From Pseudomonadota bacterium (GTDB lineage: Bacteria > Pseudomonadota > Gammaproteobacteria > Pseudomonadales > Oceanobacteraceae): a stretch of DNA of 64,000 nucleotides. The translations under genes were made by a program, and so were the position numbers. The DNA is taken from positions 1-64,000 of the forward strand of contig JAIXHJ010000011.1 in NCBI GenBank assembly GCA_030145845.1, written 5' to 3'. The notes beneath the pieces are model-generated. The model was not told the DNA's origin. It ran no database searches and was given only the letters and a program-made list of their open reading frames with translations. How positions within the stretch are numbered: the stretch's first letter is position 1; every line of letters begins with the position of its first letter. This document shows positions 48,810 through 57,652 of this stretch, in pieces.

Positions 48810-49446
48810 CGAACAGCAGCGCCCGCACCGCTGGGCGCTGCTGGGCGGCACCTTTGATCCCGTCCATATCGGTCACCTGCGGATTGCCGTGCAGCTACGC
48901 GATCTTGGCTTTGAACGGGTCATCCTGATTCCCAACAGCATTCCCCCCCACCGCCCACAGCCGCAGGCCAGTGGCGGACAGCGGCTGGAAATGCTGCGGA
49001 TTGCCTGTGCCACGCTGAATGGCGTGGAGCCCAGCAGTATTGAACTGGAACGCAATGACCTCAGCTACAGCGCGGTCACCGTGGCGGCGCTGCGTGACGC
49101 CCACCCGGATGTCAGTTTTACCTGGGTGATGGGTCAGGATGCCTGGCAGGGCTTCGAGCACTGGCACAAACCGCTGGAGCTGCTGGAGCAGGCCAATCTG
49201 CTGGTCATCAGCCGCCCCGGCGTGCGCAATGTCAGCCACTGGCAGGAGCAGCAACTGGAACAGCGGGAGTGCCGCATCAGTGAATTGCTCGACCATGAAG
49301 CCGGCCGGATCTGTCTTCATCACTGGCCGGAACTCGATATATCAGCCTCCGACTTGCGCCGCGCTATCAAGCAGGGCGACAATGTCACCTTCCTGACGCC
49401 GGACGCGGTGCTGGAATACATATCCCAACAACAACTCTATCGATAG
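48790..49446 (+). CDS. nadD: Nicotinate-nucleotide adenylyltransferase
   Basis: NadD adenylates nicotinate mononucleotide to deamido-NAD+, the substrate of NadE encoded earlier in the window. The N-terminal [18 protein letters not shown] (HxGH motif) and the C-terminal [14 protein letters not shown] (ISSTxxR-type) mark the family. The length is 218 residues. It overlaps the end of proA by 20 bases; the GTG directly after the ATG is an alternative start. Confidence 0.94.
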   Translation: MVKSVNNEQQRPHRWALLGGTFDPVHIGHLRIAVQLRDLGFERVILIPNSIPPHRPQPQASGGQRLEMLRIACATLNGVEPSSIELERNDLSYSAVTVAALRDAHPDVSFTWVMGQDAWQGFEHWHKPLELLEQANLLVISRPGVRNVSHWQEQQLEQRECRISELLDHEAGRICLHHWPELDISASDLRRAIKQGDNVTFLTPDAVLEYISQQQLYR

Positions 49447-49452
49447 AACTTA

Positions 49453-49797
49453 ATGCAAGCAGACGAAATCAAATCACTGGTGATCGACGCCCTCGATGAC
49501 ATGAAGGCTCAGAACATCACCGTCCTCGACGTCCGTGGCCGGACATCCGTGACCGACTGGATGGTTATTGCCACCGGTACCTCCAACCGCCATGTATCCG
49601 CCATTGCCGGCAATGTGGAAGAAAAATCCAAAGCCGCCGGTCTGCGTGCCAACGGCACCGAAGGCCGGGCAGCGGCTGACTGGGTACTGATCGACCTGTT
49701 TGACGTGGTGGTTCACGTCATGACAGACCAGGCCCGTCACTTCTATGACCTGGAACGCCTCTGGGGAGAACCGGACAGCGGAAGCGCCAAGGCATGA
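49453..49797 (+). CDS. rsfS: Ribosomal silencing factor RsfS
   Basis: RsfS binds L14 on the 50S subunit and blocks subunit joining in starvation. The 114-residue protein has [19 protein letters not shown] and [19 protein letters not shown], both diagnostic. It lies between nadD and rlmH, with four bases of overlap to rlmH. Confidence 0.95.
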   Translation: MQADEIKSLVIDALDDMKAQNITVLDVRGRTSVTDWMVIATGTSNRHVSAIAGNVEEKSKAAGLRANGTEGRAAADWVLIDLFDVVVHVMTDQARHFYDLERLWGEPDSGSAKA

Positions 49798-50261
49798 AGC
49801 TGAGGCTGCTGGCCGTCGGACAGAAAATGCCTGCCTGGGTTGAACAGGGCTTCGCGGAATACGCCAAGCGCCTGCCGGCAGACTGTGCGATCGAACTGGT
49901 GGAAATTGCTCCGGGACACCGCAGCAAGAACACCAGTAAGGAAAAGGCCATGCAGCAGGAAGCCGACGCCCTGCGCAAAGCTATCCGGCCACAGGATCAT
50001 GTGGTGGCACTGGATGTCAAAGGTGCCCAGTGGCCGACCGAAAAGCTGTCACAGCAGCTGGCAGACTGGCGTATGCAGGGTGGCGATGTGGCCCTGCTGG
50101 TCGGTGGTCCGGATGGTATGACAGATGATGTTCTGGCGCTGGCCAGACAACGCTGGTCACTGTCACCACTGACCCTGCCTCACCCGCTGGTCCGGGTGCT
50201 GCTGGCGGAACAACTTTACCGGGCCTGGAGCATACTGCAGGGCCATCCCTACCATAAGTGA
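49794..50261 (+). CDS. rlmH: 23S rRNA (pseudouridine1915-N3)-methyltransferase
   Basis: A SPOUT methyltransferase that modifies Psi1915 in helix 69, a site made by RluD (also in this window). The 155-residue protein has [13 protein letters not shown], the knot motif, and the terminal [23 protein letters not shown] overlap with rsfS. Confidence 0.96.
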   Translation: MKLRLLAVGQKMPAWVEQGFAEYAKRLPADCAIELVEIAPGHRSKNTSKEKAMQQEADALRKAIRPQDHVVALDVKGAQWPTEKLSQQLADWRMQGGDVALLVGGPDGMTDDVLALARQRWSLSPLTLPHPLVRVLLAEQLYRAWSILQGHPYHK

Positions 50262-50270
50262 GCCCTTTGT

Positions 50271-52124
50271 ATGTGGGAACATTCCTTCAGGGATAAAGCA
50301 GCAGAACGCCGGTTATTCCGTTCACGGGCAATCGTCCTGGCGCTGGTGATTCTGGCCCTCACCGCTGCCCTGATCTGGCGTATGACCTACCTGCAGATCA
50401 CCCTGCATGAAAAATACAAAGACCTGTCGGAAAACAACCGTATTCAGCTGCGGCCGATCGCACCGAACCGTGGCCTGATTTACGACCGTAACGGCATCCT
50501 GCTGGCGGAAAATGTTCCCTCTTACAGCCTGACCGTGGTACCGGAACGGGTCCACGATATGGACCAGACCATTGCCTTCCTCGACAGCCTGATCGGTATC
50601 AGCGAGCGTGACCGCGAACAGTTTGAAAAACGCGAACGCTACCGCCGCCGTCCATATGAGCCCATCGTTCTGCGCCATAAGCTGAGCGAAGACGAAATCG
50701 CTCAGGTTATGGTCAACCGCTATTACCTGCCCGGAGTCGATGTTGAAGCCCAGCTGGTACGCCATTACCCGCAGGGAGAAGCCTTTGCCCACGTACTGGG
50801 CTACGTCGGCCGTATCAATCAGGGCGAACAGACAAAGCTGGATGCCGATCCGGAAACCAAGCGCCGCTACAGTGCTACCCGCTACATCGGCAAGCTGGGG
50901 GCAGAGAAACAATACGAAGCTGACCTGCACGGCGAAGTCGGCTATCAGAAGGTGGAAACCAACGCCCGTGGCCGCATTATTCAGGTAATTGAACAGCAGG
51001 ACCCGGTACCGGGCTCGGATATTACCCTGCATCTGGATTCCCGCCTGCAGACGCTGGCACAGAAAGAAATGCAGGGCATGCGTGGCGCTCTGGTCGCGAT
51101 CGAAGTGGCCACCGGCGGTATTCTCAGCCTGTACAGTAACCCCAGCTTTGACCCGAACCTGTTCGTTACCGGTATTTCGCACAAGGATTATTCCGCCCTG
51201 CGGGATAACCCCGACCTGCCGCTGTTTGACCGCACCATCCGTGGTCAGTATCCGCCGGCGTCCACACTCAAGCCCTTTATCGGTCTGGCGGCACTGGATG
51301 CCGGCATCACCAACTGGCAGGAAACCATCAATGATCAGGGCTGGTTCCAGCTGGAAAACGACGACCGCCTGTACCGCGACTGGAAACGTACCGGCCACGG
51401 CATCGTCAATATGGAACGCGCCATCGTTGAATCCTGCGACACCTATTTCTATGAAATGGCGGTCCGCTCCGGCATCGATACCCTGTCACCCTTCCTCGGT
51501 CAGTTCGGTTATGGCCGTGATATGACACTCGACGTGATCAATGCCCTGCCCGGCCTGCTGCCCAGCCGCGACTGGAAAAAACAGCGCCATAAATCCTTCT
51601 GGTACGCCGGCGACACCGTCAATATGGGGATTGGTCAGGGTTATATGCTGGCCACGCCACTGCAGATGGCCACCGCCACCGCAGTACTGGCCAACCGCGG
51701 AGTCTGGAAAGTGCCGCGGCTGATTTATGCCCACAACGACACCATCGACGATATTCCGCACGGTGACATCCCGGATATCAAACTGAAGGACCCGGCCAAC
51801 TGGGACCGTATGTATCACGCCATGCAGGAAGTGATCACCGGTCTGCACGGTACCGCACGCCGCCTGCTGCCTAACCTGCAGTACCCGATGGCCGGTAAGA
51901 CCGGTACCGCACAGGTAGTAGGGATCAAACAGGATGAGGAATACGATTCCGAAGCCCTGCGTGAACGCCTGCGCGACCATGCGCTGTTTATTGCCTTCGC
52001 GCCGGTAGAGAAACCGGAAATCGCCATCGCCGTAGTGATTGAGAACGGTGAATCCGCCGGCCGTACTGCCGGGCCGATCGCACAGAGCATCATCAACGAA
52101 TATCTGGGAGGCGCAGAAGGCTGA
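50271..52124 (+). CDS. mrdA: Penicillin-binding protein 2
   Basis: The transpeptidase of the elongasome that builds the lateral cell wall with RodA. One N-terminal membrane helix (AIVLALVILALTAALIW), a pedestal domain, and a transpeptidase domain with SxxK in PPASTLKPFIG, SCD in VESCDTYFYE and KTGT in MAGKTGTAQVVG. The length is 617 residues. It begins nine bases after rlmH and shares bases with rodA (stop/start overlap). Confidence 0.96.
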   Translation: MWEHSFRDKAAERRLFRSRAIVLALVILALTAALIWRMTYLQITLHEKYKDLSENNRIQLRPIAPNRGLIYDRNGILLAENVPSYSLTVVPERVHDMDQTIAFLDSLIGISERDREQFEKRERYRRRPYEPIVLRHKLSEDEIAQVMVNRYYLPGVDVEAQLVRHYPQGEAFAHVLGYVGRINQGEQTKLDADPETKRRYSATRYIGKLGAEKQYEADLHGEVGYQKVETNARGRIIQVIEQQDPVPGSDITLHLDSRLQTLAQKEMQGMRGALVAIEVATGGILSLYSNPSFDPNLFVTGISHKDYSALRDNPDLPLFDRTIRGQYPPASTLKPFIGLAALDAGITNWQETINDQGWFQLENDDRLYRDWKRTGHGIVNMERAIVESCDTYFYEMAVRSGIDTLSPFLGQFGYGRDMTLDVINALPGLLPSRDWKKQRHKSFWYAGDTVNMGIGQGYMLATPLQMATATAVLANRGVWKVPRLIYAHNDTIDDIPHGDIPDIKLKDPANWDRMYHAMQEVITGLHGTARRLLPNLQYPMAGKTGTAQVVGIKQDEEYDSEALRERLRDHALFIAFAPVEKPEIAIAVVIENGESAGRTAGPIAQSIINEYLGGAEG

Positions 52125-53269
52125 TGGCCAGTACCGATTTCAGCCGCACCATCGGCGGCCACCATCACCAGCACGGCTTCGGCCGCAGTCAGGCGCTGTT
52201 TGCCCGGGTTCACCTTGATCTGCCGCTGACGCTGCTGATTCTGCTGCTCGCCTGTGGTGGCCTGCTGATTCTGTACAGTGGCAGCGCGCAGGACCTGAAT
52301 ATGGTGAAACGCCAGGCCATCCATTTCGGCATCGGCCTGAGCGTGATGGTGTTCGCAGCGCAGCTGCCACCGCGCATTTATCAGAATATTGCCCCCTGGG
52401 CCTATGCTGTCGGTGTCATCGCCCTGATTGGTGTACTGGTGATGGGGGTCGGTGCCAAAGGAGCCCAGCGCTGGCTGGCGTTGCCCGGCCTGCCGCGCTT
52501 CCAGCCATCAGAGCTGGTCAAACTGGCCCTGCCGCTGACCGTCGCCTGGTATATGGCGCGCCACCCGGTACCACCCAGGTTCAGTCACCTGGTGAAAGCC
52601 ATCATTATTATCGGGCTGCCGACCGTGCTGATTCTCAGACAGCCCGACCTCGGTACCTCCATCCTGATCTTCGCGTCCGGTGCCCTGGTGCTGTTTTTCG
52701 CCGGCATGTCCTGGGCGCTGATTCTGTCAGCCATCGGCCTGGTCGCTGCCAGTGCACCACTGATGTGGTTTTTTGTGATGCGTGATTACCAGAAACAGCG
52801 GGTACTCACTTTTCTCAATCCGGAAAGCGATCCACTGGGATCAGGCTGGAATATTATTCAGTCGAAAACCGCCATCGGTTCCGGCGGCATTGATGGCAAA
52901 GGATTTCTGCAGGGAACCCAGTCACAACTGGAGTTCCTGCCCGAGAGCCATACCGATTTTATTATCGCCGTACTGGCCGAAGAACTGGGGCTGATCGGGG
53001 TACTGATTCTGCTGGCAATCTACTCGCTGATTATTATGCGCTGCCTGTATCTTTCGTCGCAGTGTGAAACTTTATTCGGCCGTCTGCTGTCCGGTAGTTT
53101 GTCTGTAACCTTTTTTATTTACGTGTTTGTGAACATCGGTATGGTCAGTGGCATCTTACCTGTGGTCGGCGTACCCTTACCTTTAGTAAGTTACGGCGGT
53201 ACCTCGGTGGTCAGTCTGCTGACAGCCTTCGGCGTTCTGATGTCGATGGCAACACACCGGCAACGATAG
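52124..53269 (+). CDS. rodA: Peptidoglycan glycosyltransferase RodA
   Basis: A SEDS-family polymerase partner of PBP2 with about ten membrane segments in 381 residues. FQPSELVKLALPLTVAWYM, RQPDLGTSILIF and PLVSYGGTSVVSLLTAFG are conserved. The N-terminus has a His-rich stretch (IGGHHHQHGFGRS). The ATG overlaps the mrdA stop. Confidence 0.95.
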   Translation: MASTDFSRTIGGHHHQHGFGRSQALFARVHLDLPLTLLILLLACGGLLILYSGSAQDLNMVKRQAIHFGIGLSVMVFAAQLPPRIYQNIAPWAYAVGVIALIGVLVMGVGAKGAQRWLALPGLPRFQPSELVKLALPLTVAWYMARHPVPPRFSHLVKAIIIIGLPTVLILRQPDLGTSILIFASGALVLFFAGMSWALILSAIGLVAASAPLMWFFVMRDYQKQRVLTFLNPESDPLGSGWNIIQSKTAIGSGGIDGKGFLQGTQSQLEFLPESHTDFIIAVLAEELGLIGVLILLAIYSLIIMRCLYLSSQCETLFGRLLSGSLSVTFFIYVFVNIGMVSGILPVVGVPLPLVSYGGTSVVSLLTAFGVLMSMATHRQR

Positions 53270-53286
53270 CGATTAATGGATTTAAC

Positions 53287-54252
53287 ATGCGGAAACAACT
53301 GATTACCCTGACCGGCAGCCTGTTTTTACTGCAAGCGTTACCTGCAGCGGCCAACTATGACCAGCATCCCCGCACCGAAGAGTTTATTGCGGAAGTTACC
53401 AAGGAATACAATCTGCCGGCGGAAGAAATCCGTGACTGGCTGGCTCATGCTGAAAAAATGGATTCCGTGCTTGAAGCCATTCAGCGCCCGGCCGAAAAAA
53501 CCAAAGAATGGGATGAATATCAGGATATTTTCCTGACCAGCAAACGCATTAATGCCGGTAAAGCATTTATGCAAAAGCACGCCACTCTACTGGCTGAGGC
53601 GGAAAAGCAGTACGGCGTTAAAAAAGAAATTATTGCCGCCATTATCGGCGTGGAAACCTTCTACGGTACCCGTCAGGGTGGTTACCGGGTGCTGGACTCA
53701 CTGTCCACCCTCGCCTTTGACTATCCGAAACGGCCGATTTTCTGGCGTGAACTGAAAGCCTTTTTCGCGCTGGCGGAAGAAGAAAAGCTCGACCCCGGCA
53801 CCATCAAAGGCTCCTACGCCGGCGCCATGGGGTATGGCCAGTTTATTCCCACCAGCTACCGTGCCTACGCCGTGGATGGCGACGGCGACGGCAAACGTGA
53901 CCTGTGGGCCAATCCGGCCGACGCTATTTTCAGTGTTGCCAATTATTTCAAACGTCATGGCTGGCGCAGTGGCGAAGCCGTGACCCAGCGGGTTCATGTC
54001 AGCGGCGATAAGTTTGAATCCGTCGTCAACGACAGCCTGAAACCCAAGTGGACGGTGGCTGAGCTGAAAGCTCTGGGAGTTAAACCCACAACAGCGCTGG
54101 CGGATGATGATCCGGCCAGCCTGATCCGTCTGCAGGGCAAACACGGTGCGGAGTTCTGGCTCGGTGAATACAATTTTTACGTCATCACCCGCTACAACCA
54201 CAGCCGTCTGTATGCCATGGCGGTGTACCAGCTGAGTGAGGCCCTGCATTGA
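53287..54252 (+). CDS. mltB: Membrane-bound lytic murein transglycosylase B
   Basis: Cleaves peptidoglycan glycan strands to 1,6-anhydro ends. Catalytic Glu is in IIGVETFYGTRQG, and SYAGAMGYGQFIPTSYR and DGDGDGKRDLW are family motifs. The signal peptide (MRKQLITLTGSLFLLQALPAAA) has no lipobox Cys, so this copy is a soluble periplasmic enzyme rather than a lipoprotein (320 residues class). It overlaps rlpA by four bases. Confidence 0.93.
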   Translation: MRKQLITLTGSLFLLQALPAAANYDQHPRTEEFIAEVTKEYNLPAEEIRDWLAHAEKMDSVLEAIQRPAEKTKEWDEYQDIFLTSKRINAGKAFMQKHATLLAEAEKQYGVKKEIIAAIIGVETFYGTRQGGYRVLDSLSTLAFDYPKRPIFWRELKAFFALAEEEKLDPGTIKGSYAGAMGYGQFIPTSYRAYAVDGDGDGKRDLWANPADAIFSVANYFKRHGWRSGEAVTQRVHVSGDKFESVVNDSLKPKWTVAELKALGVKPTTALADDDPASLIRLQGKHGAEFWLGEYNFYVITRYNHSRLYAMAVYQLSEALH

Positions 54253-55022
54253 ACCGGACGCTGTGGCTGCTGTGCGCCGGCGTGCTGGTTCTGAGTGGCT
54301 GTTCCACCTCCCGTTACCAGCATGCCGAGGATTTCACCCCGGTCAGCCGCACCGATCTGCACAACCTGCCGGAACCGGAGCCAAAACAGGAACCGCGCAG
54401 CGCCATGGGCAATCCGTCCAGCTACCGGGTACTGGGCAGGGAATATCATGTCCTTGCCAGTGCTGATGGCTACCGCGAGCAGGGAATTGCCTCCTGGTAT
54501 GGTATGAAGTTTCATGGTCACCGGACTTCAAACGGTGAAATTTATGATGTCTACAAGTTCACCGCCGCACACAAAACCCTGCCGCTGCCTTCCTATGTGC
54601 GGGTAACCCGCGACGATAACGGCCAGTCGGTGATTGTGCGCGTTAATGACCGCGGCCCTTTCCACGATGGGCGTATTATTGACCTGTCATACGCCGCCGC
54701 CGTCAGGCTGGGAATCAACAAACAGGGAACCGCCCGCGTGACCGTCGAAGTGGTACAGCCGCCCGCGGCTGACAGCGTCCGCTGGGTACAGGTCAGTGCC
54801 CTGTCCGATATTCACGCTGCCGAGCGCCTGCAACAGAGCCTGCAGAAAGGGCTGGCACCGATGACCTGGCCGGTAACCATTACCTCGGAAGACAGTGCAA
54901 AACCCCTGCACCGGGTACGGATCGGTCCCGTACCGGAAGGTCAGTCGCTGGATGATGTCCTGCAGCGGCTGCAAGAGATGCAGATCAGCAGCCCCATGCT
55001 GCTGGCCGTTCATCAGCTGTAA
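54249..55022 (+). CDS. rlpA: Septal/lytic lipoprotein RlpA
   Basis: RlpA is a lytic transglycosylase acting on denuded glycan strands at the septum. Lipobox VLVLSGC gives an outer membrane lipoprotein. The double-psi beta-barrel has GIASWYGMKFHGHRTSNGE and VRVNDRGPFHDGRIIDLS with the catalytic Asp, and the C-terminal SPOR domain (about residues 175-255) binds denuded peptidoglycan. The GTG/TTG-like start overlaps mltB by four bases. It is last in the cluster; dacA, often next, has been moved away. Confidence 0.93.
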   Translation: MNRTLWLLCAGVLVLSGCSTSRYQHAEDFTPVSRTDLHNLPEPEPKQEPRSAMGNPSSYRVLGREYHVLASADGYREQGIASWYGMKFHGHRTSNGEIYDVYKFTAAHKTLPLPSYVRVTRDDNGQSVIVRVNDRGPFHDGRIIDLSYAAAVRLGINKQGTARVTVEVVQPPAADSVRWVQVSALSDIHAAERLQQSLQKGLAPMTWPVTITSEDSAKPLHRVRIGPVPEGQSLDDVLQRLQEMQISSPMLLAVHQL

Positions 55023-55041
55023 AAGCTGCAGACAAAAAAAA

Positions 55042-55066
55042 GGGCCATGACAAGACTGTCAGGCCC
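55042..55066 (-). terminator. Terminator of the CcoM-like gene
   Basis: Stem GGGCC-TGACA / TGTCA-GGCCC with one bulged base and loop AGAC; on the minus strand it is followed by eight T. It lies about 110 bases past the CcoM-like gene. Bases 55067-55173 show no further gene. Confidence 0.8.
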
Positions 55067-55173
55067 AGAGGCAAGGTACTCAGCGCAGAAAACAGGAGGG
55101 CCTGAGCCCTGTACAGCAGCTTGATACCGCTGCCTCCGGTCCCTGTCAGCCCGGAGTCACATGGCGCTGACGA

Positions 55174-55293
55174 TTACTCGCCAGTACCGTGTTTCTGAAT
55201 GTCTTTTTTCACAGCCCAGTAAACGCCACCGAAAAAGGCGCAGGTCAGGCCAACAATAATCAGACCGGAAAATACAACTTCGTCCATAAACAT
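55174..55293 (-). CDS. CcoM-like 39-residue membrane peptide
   Basis: A tiny protein too short for usual gene calls. It starts MFMDEVVFSGL, continues with one hydrophobic helix (LIIVGLTCAFFGGVYWAV) and ends in a charged tail (KKDIQKHGTGE). GAGG lies eight bases before the ATG at 55293. Length, the MF-x-D start, single helix and Lys-rich end resemble CcoM, the small extra subunit of cbb3-type cytochrome oxidase known from Pseudomonas. An FNR/ANR box at activating distance upstream fits a microaerobic oxidase subunit. No ccoNOP genes are in the window. The CcoM assignment is from memory and needs alignment; that the gene is real is supported by start, site and terminator. Confidence 0.7.
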   Translation of the reverse strand: MFMDEVVFSGLIIVGLTCAFFGGVYWAVKKDIQKHGTGE

Positions 55294-55411
55294 AAGCATC
55301 ACCTCGTATCTGTGGCGGGAGACGGCTGTCGTACTCTTGCTCTGCTTACGTCGCCGTTCCGGTTATCCTGCGGCAGAACAGTCATCTCTGTGCCCGCCGC
55401 TGTTGGAAGTA

Positions 55412-55452
55412 ACTCTAGCAAGGCGCGGAATAGCAGAATTGACACAAATCAA
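55412..55452 (-). promoter_or_regulatory. FNR/ANR-dependent promoter of the CcoM-like gene
   Basis: TTGACACAAATCAA (55439-55452) matches TTGAT-N4-ATCAA at 9 of 10 positions. On the minus strand TAGAGT (55412-55417) follows after 21 bases, placing the box at about -41 as in class II FNR promoters. Confidence 0.65.
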
Positions 55453-55488
55453 TATAAAAAAAGCGGTTATTCCGCAGCGATCCGGTGC

Positions 55489-55528
55489 TTGATGCAGGTC
55501 AAATAACCATACACATACCGGGGATAAT
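55489..55528 (+). promoter_or_regulatory. FNR/ANR-dependent promoter of the barrel/FecR operon
   Basis: TTGATGCAGGTCAA (55489-55502) matches the FNR consensus at 9 of 10 positions; GATAAT (55523-55528, 5/6) follows after 20 bases. Start near 55535. The spacing is one to two bases short of the ideal. Confidence 0.6.
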
Positions 55529-55650
55529 GGTGTGAAGATTGCTCAATCTGCAGCGCAGCAATACAGTTTTCCCCTCTCAACGCCTGCGCCGGCTGGCATT
55601 TTCCGTCAGCCAAGGCAAACTACGGGCTGCATTAATCAAGAGCTGACCCT

Positions 55651-56997
55651 GTGACCCGTTTCCGCCCGCTGCTGCCGCTGTTTGCCCTGCCTCTGCTGAT
55701 GATTTTCACTGCCTCTGCCGGCGCAGAGGATGCAGCAACAGACCCGGCTCCCGCTGCCGCGCAAGCCCTGCAGCAACAGCTGGCAGAACTGGTTGCGGCA
55801 CACGATTACCAGCAGGCTTACCGCACAGCTGCTGCCCGTCTGGCAGATGCGGAAGGTGAGCCGGTGTTTGATTTCTATTACGGCTTCAGCGCAGCACAGC
55901 TGGGTTACTATGATGAAGCACTGTTTGTATTCGAACGCCTGGTGGCTGAGTACCCGGCCGTCGCCCGTTACCGCCTGGAACTCGCCCGGGTGTGCTATGA
56001 ACTGGGTCAGATCAGCTGTGCACGGCAGTCATTTCTGCTGGTGCGGGACAGCAACCCACCCGCTGGCATCCGCCAGACCATCGACGACTATCTGACCCGC
56101 CTGGAACGCCAGCAGGCTATGTCAGAGCCTGAATGGTCCGGTCTGCTGTCACTCAGCGCCGGTTATGACACCAATTTCAACAGCGCCACCGATGCCGATC
56201 AGATTAATATTCCCGACACCAGCCTGGTGGCGGAAATCGACAGCGACAGCCAGGCCAGCAGCAGCCCTTATTACCAGTTGCGCGCTCAGGCCGGCTACTT
56301 CCATCCTCTCAGCCTGCGCACCGCCTGGCATCTGGAAGCCGGTGGCAGCCGTAAGGATAACCGCGAAGATGACCTCTATGATCTCGATAACCTGTATGCT
56401 GAAGGTGGAATACGACGTCTGTTCGGCAGACATCAGCTGAGATTCCGCGGCCGTTTCAGCCAGTACTGGCTGGGCCAGGACAGATTGCTGAGCGAAACCT
56501 CTGCTCATCTGATCTGGTATCAGCAGCTGACAACAGGCTGGACCCTGAAACCGGAACTTAACCTGAGCCTGCAGAAGAACCAGTTCAATGACAGTCTCGA
56601 CCAGAAGCGTGCTGAGCTGATACTGACCCTGCAGTGGTCAGGGGCGGAGATCTCCGCCGAGGCAGCACTGGTCGCCGAGAAAAGCTTCGCCCGTGAAGAT
56701 GATTATTCGCGCCGGACCGCCGGTTTGAATGGCACGCTGAGCTATTCGCCAGGCCGCTACGGCACCCTGTACAGCGGCATTCTGTACCGCGATTACCAGT
56801 ATCAGGATGCACCACCACCGGATTCCAATCCGGAGCGGGATGAGCAGATGCTGCAGCTGCGCGCTGGTTACAGCTATGGCCTCAGCTCTGCACTCAGCCT
56901 GTACCTGCAGAGCAGTCACATCCGTTACAACAGCAATGTGCCTCTGTACGAATACGACCGGACCCTGACGGAAGCCGGTATCAACCTGAGCTTCTGA
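55651..56997 (+). CDS. TPR plus outer-membrane beta-barrel protein
   Basis: A 448-residue exported protein. Signal peptide MTRFRPLLPLFALPLLMIFT through AGA; TPR-like helices (about residues 35-160; DFYYGFSAAQLGYYDEALFVFERLV, RLELARVCYELG); then from about residue 165 (LLSLSAGYDTNFN) to the end a series of amphipathic strands ending in GINLSF, the C-terminal Phe of outer membrane barrels. The build resembles surface-lipoprotein-assembly-modifier (DUF560) proteins and TPR-barrel proteins that accompany FecR-domain genes. The start is GTG with a weak ribosome site. It is followed after ten bases by the FecR-domain gene. Confidence 0.75.
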   Translation: MTRFRPLLPLFALPLLMIFTASAGAEDAATDPAPAAAQALQQQLAELVAAHDYQQAYRTAAARLADAEGEPVFDFYYGFSAAQLGYYDEALFVFERLVAEYPAVARYRLELARVCYELGQISCARQSFLLVRDSNPPAGIRQTIDDYLTRLERQQAMSEPEWSGLLSLSAGYDTNFNSATDADQINIPDTSLVAEIDSDSQASSSPYYQLRAQAGYFHPLSLRTAWHLEAGGSRKDNREDDLYDLDNLYAEGGIRRLFGRHQLRFRGRFSQYWLGQDRLLSETSAHLIWYQQLTTGWTLKPELNLSLQKNQFNDSLDQKRAELILTLQWSGAEISAEAALVAEKSFAREDDYSRRTAGLNGTLSYSPGRYGTLYSGILYRDYQYQDAPPPDSNPERDEQMLQLRAGYSYGLSSALSLYLQSSHIRYNSNVPLYEYDRTLTEAGINLSF

Positions 56998-57007
56998 GCC
57001 ACTGACG

Positions 57008-57580
57008 ATGAAAAGCAAAATTCTGTATTCCCTGCTGTTGCTGTCACTGACATCCGCCGTCAGCGCTGCGCCCGCAATCCGCGTACTTGCTGCTACCGGC
57101 GTGGTGCAGGCGGAAGACCGCTATGGGCAACGGCAGCCGGTCGGCCAGTACACCCTGCCGGAAGCCACTGAGACCCTGATCACCGGCGCTGACAGTCTGC
57201 TGCAGCTGCGTCTGACAGATGGCACCCGGATCGCTGTGATGCCTCACAGCCGCATCCGCATCGCCGACGCTGACCGCACTGAGCTGATCGCCGGTGGTAT
57301 GCGTATTCTGAGCGGCAGTCAGCCACAGCAGACGGATACCGCCGCTGGTACCGTCCGCGCTGACAATGCGCATTTCAGTCTGTTCATGCAGGATAACGAA
57401 CTGCAGGCGGCCGTCTGGCGCGGCCAGATCCGGCTGGAAACCAGCGCCATCGCACTGACCTTAGGAGAAAAGGCGGACTATACCGCCGGGGTACTCAGCA
57501 ATGATGATTTCCGGGGACTGCTGGTGCCCCCTGCCACTCTGCAGGCCTTCGCTCACACGCCAGCTGAAGCTGGCCACTGA
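57008..57580 (+). CDS. FecR-domain periplasmic protein
   Basis: A 190-residue secreted protein with signal peptide MKSKILYSLLLLSLTSAVSA and a FecR-type beta domain (about residues 30-130; TLITGADSLLQLRLTDGTRIAV, SRIRIAD). It has no transmembrane helix and no sigma-factor partner, so it is not an iron-citrate-type anti-sigma factor. FecR-domain proteins paired with TPR-barrel proteins occur in several proteobacteria, sometimes with a CHASE2 cyclase, which is absent here. The function is unknown. A weak hairpin (57610-57631) follows. Confidence 0.75.
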   Translation: MKSKILYSLLLLSLTSAVSAAPAIRVLAATGVVQAEDRYGQRQPVGQYTLPEATETLITGADSLLQLRLTDGTRIAVMPHSRIRIADADRTELIAGGMRILSGSQPQQTDTAAGTVRADNAHFSLFMQDNELQAAVWRGQIRLETSAIALTLGEKADYTAGVLSNDDFRGLLVPPATLQAFAHTPAEAGH

Positions 57581-57652
57581 GCAGGTTGTCGCCTGAAGAC
57601 ACGTCACTCCTGGTGCGTCGGATGGCACCAGTCGCACTGTCCTGTTGCAGTC

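Larger units (their letters stand above)
55294..55650. other. Divergent regulatory region with two FNR/ANR boxes
   Basis: A 357-base region between the CcoM-like gene (minus) and the barrel/FecR pair (plus). It contains two FNR-type palindromes 50 bp apart, each followed at 20-21 bases by a -10-like hexamer pointing outward, and leaders of roughly 110-115 bases on both sides. No other gene is visible. Confidence 0.65.

Noticed and set aside
57610-57631. Hairpin CTGGTGC/GCACCAG as terminator after the FecR gene
   Set aside because: No T tract on either strand; only a weak stem.
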